Shown here in pieces: positions 36,776-46,082 of a stretch of 64,000 nt of DNA. The position numbers and the translations under genes are program-made. The notes beneath the pieces were generated by a model. The model was not told where the DNA came from, made no database searches, and saw only the letters and a list, made by a program, of their open reading frames with translations. The DNA is from Pseudomonas putida (lineage in GTDB: Bacteria > Pseudomonadota > Gammaproteobacteria > Pseudomonadales > Pseudomonadaceae), in NCBI RefSeq assembly GCF_001941965.1, contig NZ_MKZO01000004.1, forward strand, positions 62,001-126,000. The letters are read 5' to 3'. Positions within the stretch are counted from its first letter, which is position 1; the number at the start of each line of letters is the position of its first letter.

Positions 36776-37051
36776 GGACAAAACCGGGTATCGGGGTGGA
36801 ACGCCGTGTTCTGTCAGGGCAGGCTCACGGCGGGCACAGGCAGCGGCCTCACCCTCGGTAACGGATAATCGGAACCGCCAAGGTTACCCGAACTGGACGC
36901 CGCCGGGCAGGGGCTGCGCACCAGAGCCGGCAGCGAACCGATGAACAGGGCTGGCACTTTGCCACAAGTCAGGGCATGCTAGCCGCCCTTCGGGCGTCCG
37001 GCTTATAGTGCGCGCTGCGACGACCAGCCAGCCCTACCGCAGGAACCCCGT
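36776..37051. other. Gene-free region between divergent ettA and morA
   Basis: With the hairpin at 36750-36775 this makes about 328 bases without a convincing gene. On the plus strand TATAGT at 37004-37009 is a -10 candidate for morA. The minus strand has GC-rich inverted segments (for example GGCGTTCC and GGAACGCC type arms near 36797-36805) but no open frame that looks coding. A leader RNA of ettA is possible. Confidence 0.4.
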
Positions 37052-40000
37052 TTGACCGATCTCACTCAGCCGTCTTCCTCGCGCAAAGCCACTGCTGCGT
37101 CAGGTCAGTCCCTGCGCGGTTCGTTGAAGGGTGCCCTGGCGATCCTGGTCCTGCTGTTGCTGGGCCTGCTGTTCTGGCAGACCTTCGATCAATACCGTCA
37201 TACCCTTGCCGACCGCCGCCAGCACAGCGTCGATGCCAGCGCCGAACTGGCCGACCGCCTCAACCTGAGTCTGGCCCTGCAAGCCGAAAGCACGCGCAAC
37301 CTGCTGCCCGCCACCACCACGCCACCGAGCGCCGAGGCCATGCCGGCGCTGTTCGCCCGCCTGCACCGTAGCCTGCCGGCCCTCGACAGCGTCGCCTGGC
37401 TGGATACCGACGGCCGCATCCTGCGCGACAGCCTGGACGGTTCTCCCGACCAGACAGCGATGAGCGAACTGCTGCGCCTGAACCACGAGCAGGACCATCA
37501 CTTCAGCAACGCCGCCGGCAATACCTTCGTCTACCTGCTGCTGCGCCAGGGCAAGGTGGCCGACAGCGGCTACTGGCTGCTGCGCTTCGAACCGGCCTGG
37601 TACCAGCAACTGACGGAGCGCCTGGAGCACACCGCCCATCCGCAATGGCAACTGGAAAACGGCCAGACTGCGGAAGTCATCAGCCAGCACCTGGAATCCC
37701 ATCCGACCTCGCCGACCACCGAGGACGCGCCGCTGCACAGCGTGATGCTGGCCTTCATCGACAACAGCGACTGGCAACTGCGTGGCTTCCACGATGCCGA
37801 GCGCAGCCGTCGCGAATTGCTTCCGGCGCTGGTTGGCAAGGCCCTGCTCGGCCTGCTCTGCGCCCTGCTGCCGGTGCTGGCGCTGTACAACATGCGCCGG
37901 CGCAACCAGATGCTGCAGGAAGGCCGGCGGCGTTATCAGGACATCTTCGAAAGCACCGGCGTGGCCCTGTGCGTGCTGGACCTGTCGGGCCTCGACCCGA
38001 TCCTCGACCGCCTGCGCCTGCGCAGCCGCTTCGAGCTGGAGCAACGCCTGGAAGCCGACCCGACCCTGCGCGAGCTGCTGCTGCGCGAACTGAAGGTTAC
38101 CGAGGTCAACCAGGTCGCCCTGCAACTGCTCGGTGTCGATTGCAGCGACGGCGCCTGGCGCCACCTGATCGCCGGCAATGCCCTGGAAAACGGCGGCGTC
38201 GGCGTGCAACTGGTCGCCGCGCTGCTGGATCGCCAGTCACGCCTGGAACTGGAAGTGCGCCTGCCCGGTGAGCATGGCCTGGAACAGCACCTGTGGCTGA
38301 TGGTGCGCTTCCCCGAGCAACGCCGCGATTACCAGGCGGTGATCCTCAGCATCAGCGATATCACCAGCCGCAAGCGCGTCGAGCTGTCGCTGCTGGAGCG
38401 CGAGAGTTTCTGGTCCGACGTGGTCCGCACCGTACCGGACCAGCTCTATGTGCAGGACGTGCAGAGCCTGCGGATGATCTTCAGCAACCGTCACCTCGGC
38501 CAGACCCTCGGCTACGAGCGCCACGAACTGGCGCGCATGGGCGAGTTCTTCTGGGAAATCCTCCTGCATCCGGAAGACGCCGAGCTGTACCGCGGCCTGC
38601 GCCGCCAGCAGCGGGAAAGCGGCTATGTCGAGCAACTGCACTGCCAGTTGCGCTTCCGTCATCATGACCAGCGCTGGCGCCGCTACGACATCCGCGAGCA
38701 GGTCCTGACCCGCGATGCCGCCGGCCAGGTCACGCGCATCATCGGCGTGGCCAAGGACGTCACCGACCAGCTCGAGGCCAGCGAATCCCTGCGCGACAGC
38801 GAGCAGCGCTACCGCATGCTCGCCGAAAGCATCAGCGACGTGATCTTCTCCACCGACGACCAGCTCCAGCTCAACTACGTCAGCCCTTCGGTGCGTGCCG
38901 TGCTGGGTTATGACGTCGACTGGATCTTCAACAACGGCTGGCAGTCGACCATCGCCAACCCGGCGCAGCTCGCCGGGCTCTACACCCTGGTCGAGCGGGT
39001 CAACCGCGCCCTTGGCAACCCGGCGCAACTGGCCGCCCTGCGCACCCAGGTGCCGACCCAGCTGTTCCTGTTCGACTGCCTGCGCGCCGATGGCCGCAAG
39101 ATTCCCATCGAATTGCGCCTGGTACTGGTCTGGGACGAGCATGACCAGTTCGGCGGCATTCTCGGCGTCGGCCGCGATATCAGCCAGCAGCGCCGCGCGG
39201 AAAAAGACCTGCGCATGGCCGCGACGGTTTTCGAGCACTCCACCTCGGCGATCCTCATCACCGACCCGGCCGGCTATATCGTCCAGGCCAACGAAGCCTT
39301 CAGCCGGGTCAGCGGCTACGCCGTGCGCGACGTGCTCGACCAGGTGCCGAGCATGCTTACGGTCGAGGGCCAGGAGGATTCGCACCTGCGCTACGTGCTG
39401 AAGCAACTGCACCAGCGCGGCACCTGGGAAGGCGAGGTCTGGCTCAAGCGCCGCGATGGCGAGCATTACCCGGCCTGGGTCGGCATCACCGCGGTGCTCG
39501 ACGACGAAGGCGACCTGGCCAGCTACGTGTGCTTCTTCACCGATATCAGCGAGCGCAAGGCCAGCGAACAGCGCATCCATCGCCTGGCGTACTACGACGC
39601 CCTCACCCACCTGCCCAACCGCACACTGTTCCAGGACCGCCTGCACACCGCGTTGCAGCAGGCCGAGCGGCACAAGTCGTGGGTGGTGCTGATGTTCCTC
39701 GACCTCGACCGGTTCAAGCCGATCAATGACTCCCTCGGCCACGCCGCCGGCGACCGCATGCTCAAGGACATGGCCGAGCGCCTGCTCGACTGCGTCGACG
39801 ACGACGACACCGTGGCGCGCATGGGCGGCGACGAGTTCACCCTGCTCCTGCAACCGCGGGCGACCCGGGAAATGGCCCTGAACAGGGCCATCCACGTGGC
39901 CGAGCAGATTCTCTCCAGCCTGGTGCGACCGTTCGTCCTGGAAAACCGCGAATTCTTCGTCACCGCCAGTATCGGCATCGCCCTCAGCCCGCAGGACGGC

Positions 40001-40897
40001 AGCGAGCTGAGCCAACTGATGAAGAACGCCGACACCGCGATGTACCACGCCAAGGAGCGCGGCAAGAACAACTTCCAGTTCTACCAGGCGGACATGAACG
40101 CCAGCGCCCTGGAGCGCCTGGAACTGGAAAGCGACCTGCGCCATGCCCTGGAGCAGAACGAGTTCATCCTTTATTACCAGCCGCAGTTCAGCGGCGACGG
40201 CAAGCGCCTGACCGGCGCCGAGGCGCTGCTGCGCTGGCGCCATCCGCAACGCGGGCTGGTGCCGCCGGGCGAGTTCATTCCGGTGATGGAAGAGCTGGGG
40301 CTGGTAGTGGATGTCGGCGACTGGGTCATCGCCGAAGCCTCGCGCCAGCTCAAGGCCTGGCACCAGGCCAAGGTGCGGGTGCCGAAGGTCTCGGTGAACA
40401 TCTCGGCGCGGCAGTTCTCCGATGGCCAGCTGGGCAACCGCATTGCCGCGATCCTCAAGGACACCGGCCTGCCGCCGGCGTGCCTGGAGCTGGAACTCAC
40501 CGAAAGTATCCTGATGCGTGAAGTCCACGAGGCCATGCAGATCCTCGACAGCCTGAAGAACCTCGGCCTGAGCATCGCGGTCGATGACTTCGGCACCGGC
40601 TACTCGTCGCTCAACTACCTCAAGCAGTTCCCCATCGACGTACTGAAGATCGACCGCACCTTCGTCGACGGCCTGCCCGAGGGCGAGCAGGACGCGCAGA
40701 TCGCCCGGGCGATCATCGCCATGGCCCACAGCCTCAACCTCGCGGTGATCGCCGAGGGCGTGGAAACCCACGAACAGCTGGAGTTCCTCCGCGAACACGG
40801 CTGCGACGAAGTGCAGGGTTACCTGTTCGGCCGACCGATGCCGGCCAACCAGTTCGAGGCGCAATTCAGCAACGAAACCCTGTTCATGTTGGAATAG
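37052..40897 (+). CDS. morA: MorA, membrane GGDEF-EAL regulator with PAS domains
   Basis: 1281 residues. The start appears to be TTG at 37052 (AGGA nine bases upstream); the first in-frame ATG lies far inside. A membrane segment is near 24-44 and another near 268-286, enclosing a periplasmic sensor region. PAS-like domains follow (ESFWSDVVRTVPDQLYVQD, YRMLAESISDVIFSTDDQLQ, FEHSTSAILITDPAGYIVQ). The GGDEF motif is intact at 925-929 (RMGGDEFTLL) and EAL at 1057-1059 (GAEALLRW), with DDFGTGYSSL later. It both makes and degrades cyclic-di-GMP, affecting motility and biofilm in other pseudomonads. It lies upstream of glyA, as in P. aeruginosa. Confidence 0.95.
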   Translation: MTDLTQPSSSRKATAASGQSLRGSLKGALAILVLLLLGLLFWQTFDQYRHTLADRRQHSVDASAELADRLNLSLALQAESTRNLLPATTTPPSAEAMPALFARLHRSLPALDSVAWLDTDGRILRDSLDGSPDQTAMSELLRLNHEQDHHFSNAAGNTFVYLLLRQGKVADSGYWLLRFEPAWYQQLTERLEHTAHPQWQLENGQTAEVISQHLESHPTSPTTEDAPLHSVMLAFIDNSDWQLRGFHDAERSRRELLPALVGKALLGLLCALLPVLALYNMRRRNQMLQEGRRRYQDIFESTGVALCVLDLSGLDPILDRLRLRSRFELEQRLEADPTLRELLLRELKVTEVNQVALQLLGVDCSDGAWRHLIAGNALENGGVGVQLVAALLDRQSRLELEVRLPGEHGLEQHLWLMVRFPEQRRDYQAVILSISDITSRKRVELSLLERESFWSDVVRTVPDQLYVQDVQSLRMIFSNRHLGQTLGYERHELARMGEFFWEILLHPEDAELYRGLRRQQRESGYVEQLHCQLRFRHHDQRWRRYDIREQVLTRDAAGQVTRIIGVAKDVTDQLEASESLRDSEQRYRMLAESISDVIFSTDDQLQLNYVSPSVRAVLGYDVDWIFNNGWQSTIANPAQLAGLYTLVERVNRALGNPAQLAALRTQVPTQLFLFDCLRADGRKIPIELRLVLVWDEHDQFGGILGVGRDISQQRRAEKDLRMAATVFEHSTSAILITDPAGYIVQANEAFSRVSGYAVRDVLDQVPSMLTVEGQEDSHLRYVLKQLHQRGTWEGEVWLKRRDGEHYPAWVGITAVLDDEGDLASYVCFFTDISERKASEQRIHRLAYYDALTHLPNRTLFQDRLHTALQQAERHKSWVVLMFLDLDRFKPINDSLGHAAGDRMLKDMAERLLDCVDDDDTVARMGGDEFTLLLQPRATREMALNRAIHVAEQILSSLVRPFVLENREFFVTASIGIALSPQDGSELSQLMKNADTAMYHAKERGKNNFQFYQADMNASALERLELESDLRHALEQNEFILYYQPQFSGDGKRLTGAEALLRWRHPQRGLVPPGEFIPVMEELGLVVDVGDWVIAEASRQLKAWHQAKVRVPKVSVNISARQFSDGQLGNRIAAILKDTGLPPACLELELTESILMREVHEAMQILDSLKNLGLSIAVDDFGTGYSSLNYLKQFPIDVLKIDRTFVDGLPEGEQDAQIARAIIAMAHSLNLAVIAEGVETHEQLEFLREHGCDEVQGYLFGRPMPANQFEAQFSNETLFMLE

Positions 40898-41026
40898 CTG
40901 CAAGCTTCAAGCGACAAGCCGCAAGTAAAGGCAAATTGCGGTGGGCTTGTGTCTTCGGTCTGGCTCAGGACTGAAAAGCAACGCTATCTGCTTTTTCTTG
41001 CGGCTTGCAGCTTAAAGCTTGCGGCT
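40896..41026. repeat. Long imperfect inverted repeat between morA and glyA
   Basis: The 30-base arms 40896-40925 and 40997-41026 are reverse complements at 26 of 30 positions. Each contains GCAAGCTT and CAAGCCGCAAG words. The left arm begins inside the morA stop codon. It differs from the REP family elsewhere in the window. Confidence 0.7.
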
Positions 41027-41128
41027 CATGAGCCCCTTTTGTCCGCTAGATGATCCCCTTTCATATGCCAGACAAAAGTCTATGGGGTAGAATGCCGGCC
41101 TATTTCAGCCCGATCCTTGAGGACCGCC

Positions 41129-42382
41129 ATGTTCAGCCGTGATTTGACCATTGCCAAGTACGACGCCGAGCTCTTCGAAGCCATGCAGCAGGAAGCCCAG
41201 CGCCAGGAAGAGCACATCGAGCTGATCGCTTCGGAAAACTACACCAGCCCGGCCGTGATGGAGGCCCAGGGCTCGGTCCTGACCAACAAGTACGCCGAAG
41301 GCTACCCAGGCAAGCGTTACTACGGTGGTTGCGAGTACGTCGACGTGGTCGAGCAACTGGCCATCGACCGCGCCAAGGAGCTGTTCGGCGCTGACTACGC
41401 CAACGTCCAGCCGCACGCCGGTTCGCAAGCCAACGCCGCGGTCTACCTGGCCCTGCTGTCGGCTGGCGACACCATCCTCGGCATGAGCCTGGCCCACGGC
41501 GGCCACCTGACCCACGGCGCTGCCGTGAGCTCGTCGGGCAAGCTGTACAACGCCATCCAGTACGGCATCGACGGTAACGGCCTGATCGACTACGACGAAG
41601 TCGAGCGCCTGGCGGTCGAGCACAAGCCGAAAATGATCGTTGCCGGTTTCTCGGCCTACTCGCAGGTCCTGGACTTCGCCCGCTTCCGCGAAATCGCCGA
41701 CAAGGTTGGCGCCTACCTGTTCGTCGACATGGCCCACGTGGCTGGCCTGGTTGCCGCTGGCGTGTACCCGAATCCGGTGCCGTTCGCCGACGTCGTCACC
41801 ACCACCACCCACAAGACCCTGCGCGGTCCGCGTGGCGGCCTGATCCTGGCCCGTGCCAACGCCGACATCGAGAAGAAGCTGAACTCCGCGGTCTTCCCGG
41901 GCGCCCAGGGCGGCCCGCTGGAGCACGTGATCGCCGCCAAGGCCATCTGCTTCAAGGAAGCGCTGCAGCCTGAGTTCAAGGCTTACCAGCAGCAGGTCGT
42001 GAAAAACGCCCAGGCCATGGCCAGCGTGTTCATCGAGCGTGGTTTCGATGTGGTGTCCGGCGGTACCCAGAACCACCTGTTCCTGCTCTCGCTGATCAAG
42101 CAGGAGATCTCCGGTAAAGATGCCGACGCTGCCCTGGGCCGCGCCTACATCACCGTGAACAAGAACTCCGTGCCTAACGACCCACGTTCTCCGTTCGTCA
42201 CCTCCGGCCTGCGCTTCGGTACTCCGGCCGTCACCACTCGTGGCTTCAAGGAAGCCGAGTGCAAGGAACTGGCTGGCTGGATCTGCGACATCCTGGCTGA
42301 CCTGAACAACGAAGCGGTGATCGACGCCGTTCGCGAGAAGGTCAAGGCCATCTGCAAGAAGCTGCCTGTCTACGGCAACTGA
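41129..42382 (+). CDS. glyA: Serine hydroxymethyltransferase
   Basis: 417 residues from ATG 41129, with TTGAGGACCGCC before it. It interconverts serine and glycine with tetrahydrofolate, supplying one-carbon units. The PLP lysine is Lys229 in [14 protein letters not shown], the same number as in E. coli. Other family marks are [20 protein letters not shown], and [20 protein letters not shown] near the C-terminal domain. P. aeruginosa has several glyA paralogs; this one follows morA as glyA3 does there (from memory). Confidence 0.97.
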   Translation: MFSRDLTIAKYDAELFEAMQQEAQRQEEHIELIASENYTSPAVMEAQGSVLTNKYAEGYPGKRYYGGCEYVDVVEQLAIDRAKELFGADYANVQPHAGSQANAAVYLALLSAGDTILGMSLAHGGHLTHGAAVSSSGKLYNAIQYGIDGNGLIDYDEVERLAVEHKPKMIVAGFSAYSQVLDFARFREIADKVGAYLFVDMAHVAGLVAAGVYPNPVPFADVVTTTTHKTLRGPRGGLILARANADIEKKLNSAVFPGAQGGPLEHVIAAKAICFKEALQPEFKAYQQQVVKNAQAMASVFIERGFDVVSGGTQNHLFLLSLIKQEISGKDADAALGRAYITVNKNSVPNDPRSPFVTSGLRFGTPAVTTRGFKEAECKELAGWICDILADLNNEAVIDAVREKVKAICKKLPVYGN

Positions 42383-42400
42383 TTCAGGGCTGCAATGAAA

Positions 42401-42436
42401 AAACCGATGCCGGGTGACTGGCATCGGTTTTTTTTG
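42401..42436 (+). terminator. Intrinsic terminator downstream of glyA
   Basis: AAACCGATGCC (42401-42411) and GGCATCGGTTT (42420-42430) form an 11-bp stem followed by a run of T to 42435. Confidence 0.92.
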
Positions 42437-42460
42437 TGGCTGGAAGATCGCCACCGCCTC

Positions 42461-42551
42461 TTGTGGGAGCTGGCTTGCCAGCGATGAGGCCGGCCCGGGC
42501 AATGATGTTGTCAGATCGGGCCAAATCGCTGGCAAGCCAGCTCCCACAGGG
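42461..42551. repeat. REP pair (inverted)
   Basis: TTGTGGGAGCTGGCTTGCCA at 42461 and its inverted partner, ending 42551, lie between convergent glyA and the COG0523 GTPase gene. Confidence 0.9.
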
Positions 42552-42569
42552 TCTGCAGTGTTCTCTGAA

Positions 42570-43538
42570 TCAGTGCGCCAACGCCTCGAACCCCGCCCGG
42601 ATCTTTTCCTCCGGCAACTGATCGGCAATGAACACCATCACGCTCTCCCGCGCCTCGCCCTCGGCCCATTCGGTATCCCAGTCGAAGCCATACAGCTTCA
42701 GCACGCCCTGGAACACCAGGCGCCGATCTTCCCCGGCGATATTCAGCACGCCCTTGTAGCGCAGCAACTGCTTGCCATGCTCCTCCAGCAGTTCGTTCAT
42801 GAACCCGCTGAGCCGGTCGATATCCAGCGGCGTTTCAGTGCGCAGCACCAGGCTGGAAATCCGGTCCGGCGTGGTGTTCGCCGACACCGGCCGCAGGCTC
42901 ATCCCGCCACCGAGGTCGGCGTTCAGGTTGAACCCGCGCACATCGAGCAATTCGGCCAGGTCGATCTGCCCATGCTCCACCACCCGCACCGGCGCGCGAC
43001 GGTTGATCCGCCCCAGCCGCGCCGTCAGCGCCTCGACCGTGGCGTCATCCACCAGGTCGGTCTTGCTCAGCAGCAGGCGGTCGGCAAACCCCACCTGCGC
43101 CTGGGCAATCGCCTGGGTCAGGTGCAGGTCGGCATGGGCGGCGTCGACCAACGTGATGATGCCGTCGAGGATATAGCGATCGCGCAGTTCCTCGTCGATG
43201 AAGAAGGTCTGCGCCACCGGCGCCGGGTCGGCCAGGCCGGTGCATTCGATCACCAGGCGGTCGAAGGCGATCTCGCCGCTGTCCAGACGCTCCATCAGCA
43301 GGAACAGGGCCTTGGTCAGGTCGGTGTGGATGCTGCAGCAGACGCAGCCGTTGGCCAGGGTCATGACCTCGACCGGGGCATCGCCGAGCAGTTGGCTGTC
43401 GATGCCGGCATCGCTGAATTCGTTTTCGATGACGGCGATCTTCAGGCCGTGCTCGGCCTTGAGGATATGGCGCAGCAAGGTGGTCTTGCCGGCGCCGAGG
43501 AAACCGCTGAGCACGGTCACGGGAATGGGGGAATGCAC
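42570..43538 (-). CDS. COG0523-family GTPase, YjiA-like
   Basis: 322 residues. A GTG at 43538 is chosen because AGGAGA stands six bases upstream; the longer ORF runs through the hairpin at 43565-43596. Walker A is GFLGAGKTTLLRHIL; the metal-site motif CxCC is in NGCVCCSIHTDL; Walker B-like ECTGLADPAP and SKTD follow. The CobW C-terminal domain (GVLNIAGEDRRLVFQGVLKL) is complete. Members act as metal insertases or metallochaperones. It lies after the ybdD-like gene and cstA, the same trio as yjiY-yjiX-yjiA in E. coli. Confidence 0.93.
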   Translation of the reverse strand: MHSPIPVTVLSGFLGAGKTTLLRHILKAEHGLKIAVIENEFSDAGIDSQLLGDAPVEVMTLANGCVCCSIHTDLTKALFLLMERLDSGEIAFDRLVIECTGLADPAPVAQTFFIDEELRDRYILDGIITLVDAAHADLHLTQAIAQAQVGFADRLLLSKTDLVDDATVEALTARLGRINRRAPVRVVEHGQIDLAELLDVRGFNLNADLGGGMSLRPVSANTTPDRISSLVLRTETPLDIDRLSGFMNELLEEHGKQLLRYKGVLNIAGEDRRLVFQGVLKLYGFDWDTEWAEGEARESVMVFIADQLPEEKIRAGFEALAH

Positions 43539-43564
43539 ACGAATTCTCCTGACACTGAAAATGA

Positions 43565-43596
43565 CTGTGGGAGCCCGGCGCACCGGGCTCCCACAG
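43565..43596. repeat. Perfect 14-bp palindrome related to the REP family
   Basis: CTGTGGGAGCCCGG (43565-43578) and CCGGGCTCCCACAG (43583-43596) form a perfect stem with loop CGCA. The CTGTGGGAGC ends match the REP units, but the core is different and there is only a single hairpin. It lies between the YbdD-like and COG0523 genes. Confidence 0.75.
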
Positions 43597-43618
43597 GTTT
43601 GTCGCTAGCGGCCGAAGC

Positions 43619-43816
43619 TCAACAGCACTTCGGCCCACCCTTGCCACCGTAACGGGCTTCCTGGCGCTCGCGGAAGAACGCCTCGTAGCTCATCACCGGT
43701 TTGTCCGGGTGCTTCTTCTGCATGTGCTCGACGTAGTTGTCGTAGTCGGGCATGCCGACCATCAGGCGGGCTGCCTGCCCCAGGTACTTACCCAGTCGAC
43801 CCAGATCGTTGAACAT
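43619..43816 (-). CDS. YbdD/YjiX family small protein
   Basis: 65 residues from ATG 43816 (AGGAA upstream); a GTG one codon earlier is possible. It has the family wording [40 protein letters not shown] and a Gly/Cys tail ending KCC. YbdD/YjiX proteins are small partners encoded beside CstA/BtsT transporters, as here (15 bases after the cstA stop), and are needed for transport in E. coli. Confidence 0.93.
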   Translation of the reverse strand: MFNDLGRLGKYLGQAARLMVGMPDYDNYVEHMQKKHPDKPVMSYEAFFRERQEARYGGKGGPKCC

Positions 43817-43831
43817 CACTGCATTCCTCTA

Positions 43832-45898
43832 TCAAGCGTCCGGCTGGGCCTGGAACGGGGTCTCTTTGTCGGTGCGCTCTTTCTTGCCGAGGGCGGCGTA
43901 GCCGACCTTGAGGGCGAAGAACAGAATGCTGAAGACCACGACCAGGAACAGCACGGTCAGGGTGGCGTTGGTGTACGCGTTGAAAATCACGTGCTGCATC
44001 TGCCCGATGTCCTTGGCCGGAGCCAGGACCTGACCAGCGTCCAGCGCGGTGCTGTACTTGTTGGCCAGGGCCAGGAAGCCGACTGCCGGGTTCGGGTCGA
44101 ACAGCTTGATCAGGCCCGCGGTGGTGGTGCAGATCAGCAGCCACACGGCCGGGACCAGGGTGACCCAGATGTACTGCTGGCGCTTCATCTTGATCAGGAC
44201 CACGGTGCCCAGCATCAGGGCGATACCCGCGAGCATCTGGTTGGAGATGCCGAACAGCGGCCACAGGGTGTTGATGCCCCCCAGCGGATCGATCACGCCC
44301 TGGTACAGCAGGTAGCCCCAGAGCGCCACGCAACCGGCGGTGGCGAGCAGGTTGGCGCCCCACGATTCGGTACGTTTCAGCGCCGGGACGAAACTGCCCA
44401 GCAGGTCCTGGAGCATGAAGCGCCCGGCACGGGTACCGGCGTCCACCGCAGTGAGGATGAACAGCGCCTCGAAGAGGATCGCGAAGTGGTACCAGAAGGC
44501 CATGGTGTTTTCACCCGGCAGCACCTGGTGGAGGATCTGCGCGATACCCACCGCCAGGGTCGGCGCACCACCGGCACGGGCCAGGATGGTGTGCTCGCCG
44601 ATGTCGCGGGCGGTCGCTTCCAGTTGTTCCGGGGTGATGGTGAAGCCCCAGCTGCTGACCGTCTGCGCTACCGAGACCACGTCGGCACCGACCACGGCGG
44701 CCGGGCTGTTCATGGCGAAGTAGACGCCCGGCTCGATCACCGAAGCAGCGACCATGGCCATGATGGCGACGAAGGACTCCATCAGCATGCCGCCGTAGCC
44801 GATGTAACGGGCGTTGACCTCGTTATCCAGCAGCTTCGGCGTGGTCCCCGAGGAGATCAGCGCGTGGAAGCCGGACACCGCGCCACAGGCGATGGTGATG
44901 AACAGGAACGGGAACAGGGTGCCTTTCCAGACCGGACCGGTGCCGTCGGTGAACTGGGTCAGCGCCGGCATTTTCAGCTCGGGGGCGATGATCAGGATGC
45001 CGATGGCCAGACCGACGATGGTGCCGATCTTGAGGAAGGTGGAGAGGTAGTCACGCGGTGCCAGCACCAGCCAGACCGGCAGGACGGCGGCAACGAAACC
45101 GTAGCCCACCAGCATCCAGGTGATCTGCACGCCAGTGAAGGTGAACGCCGGGCCCCACACCGGATCTGCAGCCACCTGGCCCCCCAGCCAGATCGACAGC
45201 AGCAGCAGGACCACGCCGATGATCGAAATCTCACCGATATGGCCCGGGCGGATGTAGCGCATATAGATGCCCATGAACATCGCGATCGGGATGGTCGCCA
45301 TCACGGTGAACATACCCCACGGGCTCTCGGCCAGGGCTTTCACCACGATCAGCGCCAGCACCGCGAGGATGATGATCATGATCAGGAAGCAGCCGAACAG
45401 GGCGATGGTCCCCGGGATGCGGCCCATCTCCTCGCGCACCATGTCGCCCAGGGAGCGGCCGTTGCGGCGGGTGGAGAGGAACAGGATCATGAAGTCCTGT
45501 ACCGCACCGGCCAGGACCACACCGGCGATCAGCCAGAGCGTACCCGGCAGGTAGCCCATCTGCGCGGCGAGTACCGGGCCCACCAGCGGGCCGGCGCCGG
45601 CAATGGCAGCGAAGTGGTGACCGAAGAGGATGTGCTTGTTGGTCGGGACATAGTCCAGGCCATCGTTGTTGAGCACCGCCGGGGTGGCCCGACGGGGATC
45701 GAGTTGCATCACCTTGGTGGCGATGAACAGGCTGTAGTAACGGTACGCAACCAGATAGATCGCCACCGAGGCGACGACGATCCACAAGGCATTGATGGCT
45801 TCACCACGCCGCAGGGCAACCACCCCGAGCGCACAGGCCCCTAGTACTGCCAGCACCAGCCAGGGGATATGGCGGGCCAGGCTATTATTGTTGTTCAT
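43832..45898 (-). CDS. cstA: CstA/BtsT-family carbon-starvation transporter
   Basis: 688 residues from ATG 45898 (MNNNNSLARHIPWLVLAVLG). About 16-18 hydrophobic segments are visible. Family marks are TNKHILFGHHFAAIAGAGPL, GYLPGTLWLIAGVVLAGAV, and SGTTPKLLDNEVNARYIGYG. E. coli homologs carry pyruvate and peptides during starvation. A longer reading to 46291 runs antisense through the PilZ gene and is rejected. It is followed at once by the YbdD-like gene and then the GTPase gene. Confidence 0.95.
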   Translation of the reverse strand: MNNNNSLARHIPWLVLAVLGACALGVVALRRGEAINALWIVVASVAIYLVAYRYYSLFIATKVMQLDPRRATPAVLNNDGLDYVPTNKHILFGHHFAAIAGAGPLVGPVLAAQMGYLPGTLWLIAGVVLAGAVQDFMILFLSTRRNGRSLGDMVREEMGRIPGTIALFGCFLIMIIILAVLALIVVKALAESPWGMFTVMATIPIAMFMGIYMRYIRPGHIGEISIIGVVLLLLSIWLGGQVAADPVWGPAFTFTGVQITWMLVGYGFVAAVLPVWLVLAPRDYLSTFLKIGTIVGLAIGILIIAPELKMPALTQFTDGTGPVWKGTLFPFLFITIACGAVSGFHALISSGTTPKLLDNEVNARYIGYGGMLMESFVAIMAMVAASVIEPGVYFAMNSPAAVVGADVVSVAQTVSSWGFTITPEQLEATARDIGEHTILARAGGAPTLAVGIAQILHQVLPGENTMAFWYHFAILFEALFILTAVDAGTRAGRFMLQDLLGSFVPALKRTESWGANLLATAGCVALWGYLLYQGVIDPLGGINTLWPLFGISNQMLAGIALMLGTVVLIKMKRQQYIWVTLVPAVWLLICTTTAGLIKLFDPNPAVGFLALANKYSTALDAGQVLAPAKDIGQMQHVIFNAYTNATLTVLFLVVVFSILFFALKVGYAALGKKERTDKETPFQAQPDA

Positions 45899-46082
45899 GG
45901 TTCGCTTCCATAATGGTTTGAAAGGTAGCGCTTCGAGTCTAGCGACACTGGCCGGAAAGGCCAGCCCCAACGTTGGTCTAGAGCCTCCAGAGCCCATGGC
46001 CACTAGCCGAGATTGCGCGCCTTGGACGGTGCTGGCAAGCACTACACTATAGTTGTCGGGGCACACCCCCGGAGAGCCGAGC

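Noticed and set aside
35011..36861. 616-residue plus-strand frame opposite ettA
   Set aside because: It is antisense to a gene with two complete ABC motifs, and it spans the ettA terminator and leader hairpin.
36776..37051. 4.5S RNA, 6S RNA or RNase P in the ettA-morA gap
   Set aside because: None of the conserved sequence blocks of these RNAs could be found on either strand.
38237..40903. 888-residue minus-strand frame opposite morA
   Set aside because: It is a shadow of the GGDEF-EAL gene, with no start site or domain and His/Glu/Leu-rich wording.
41031..41128. Glycine riboswitch before glyA
   Set aside because: Only about 100 bases are free and no conserved aptamer core was seen; the region is better read as an ordinary promoter and leader.
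43709..45844. 711-residue plus-strand frame opposite cstA
   Set aside because: It is a His/Asp/Gln-rich frame produced by the codons of a membrane protein read backwards.
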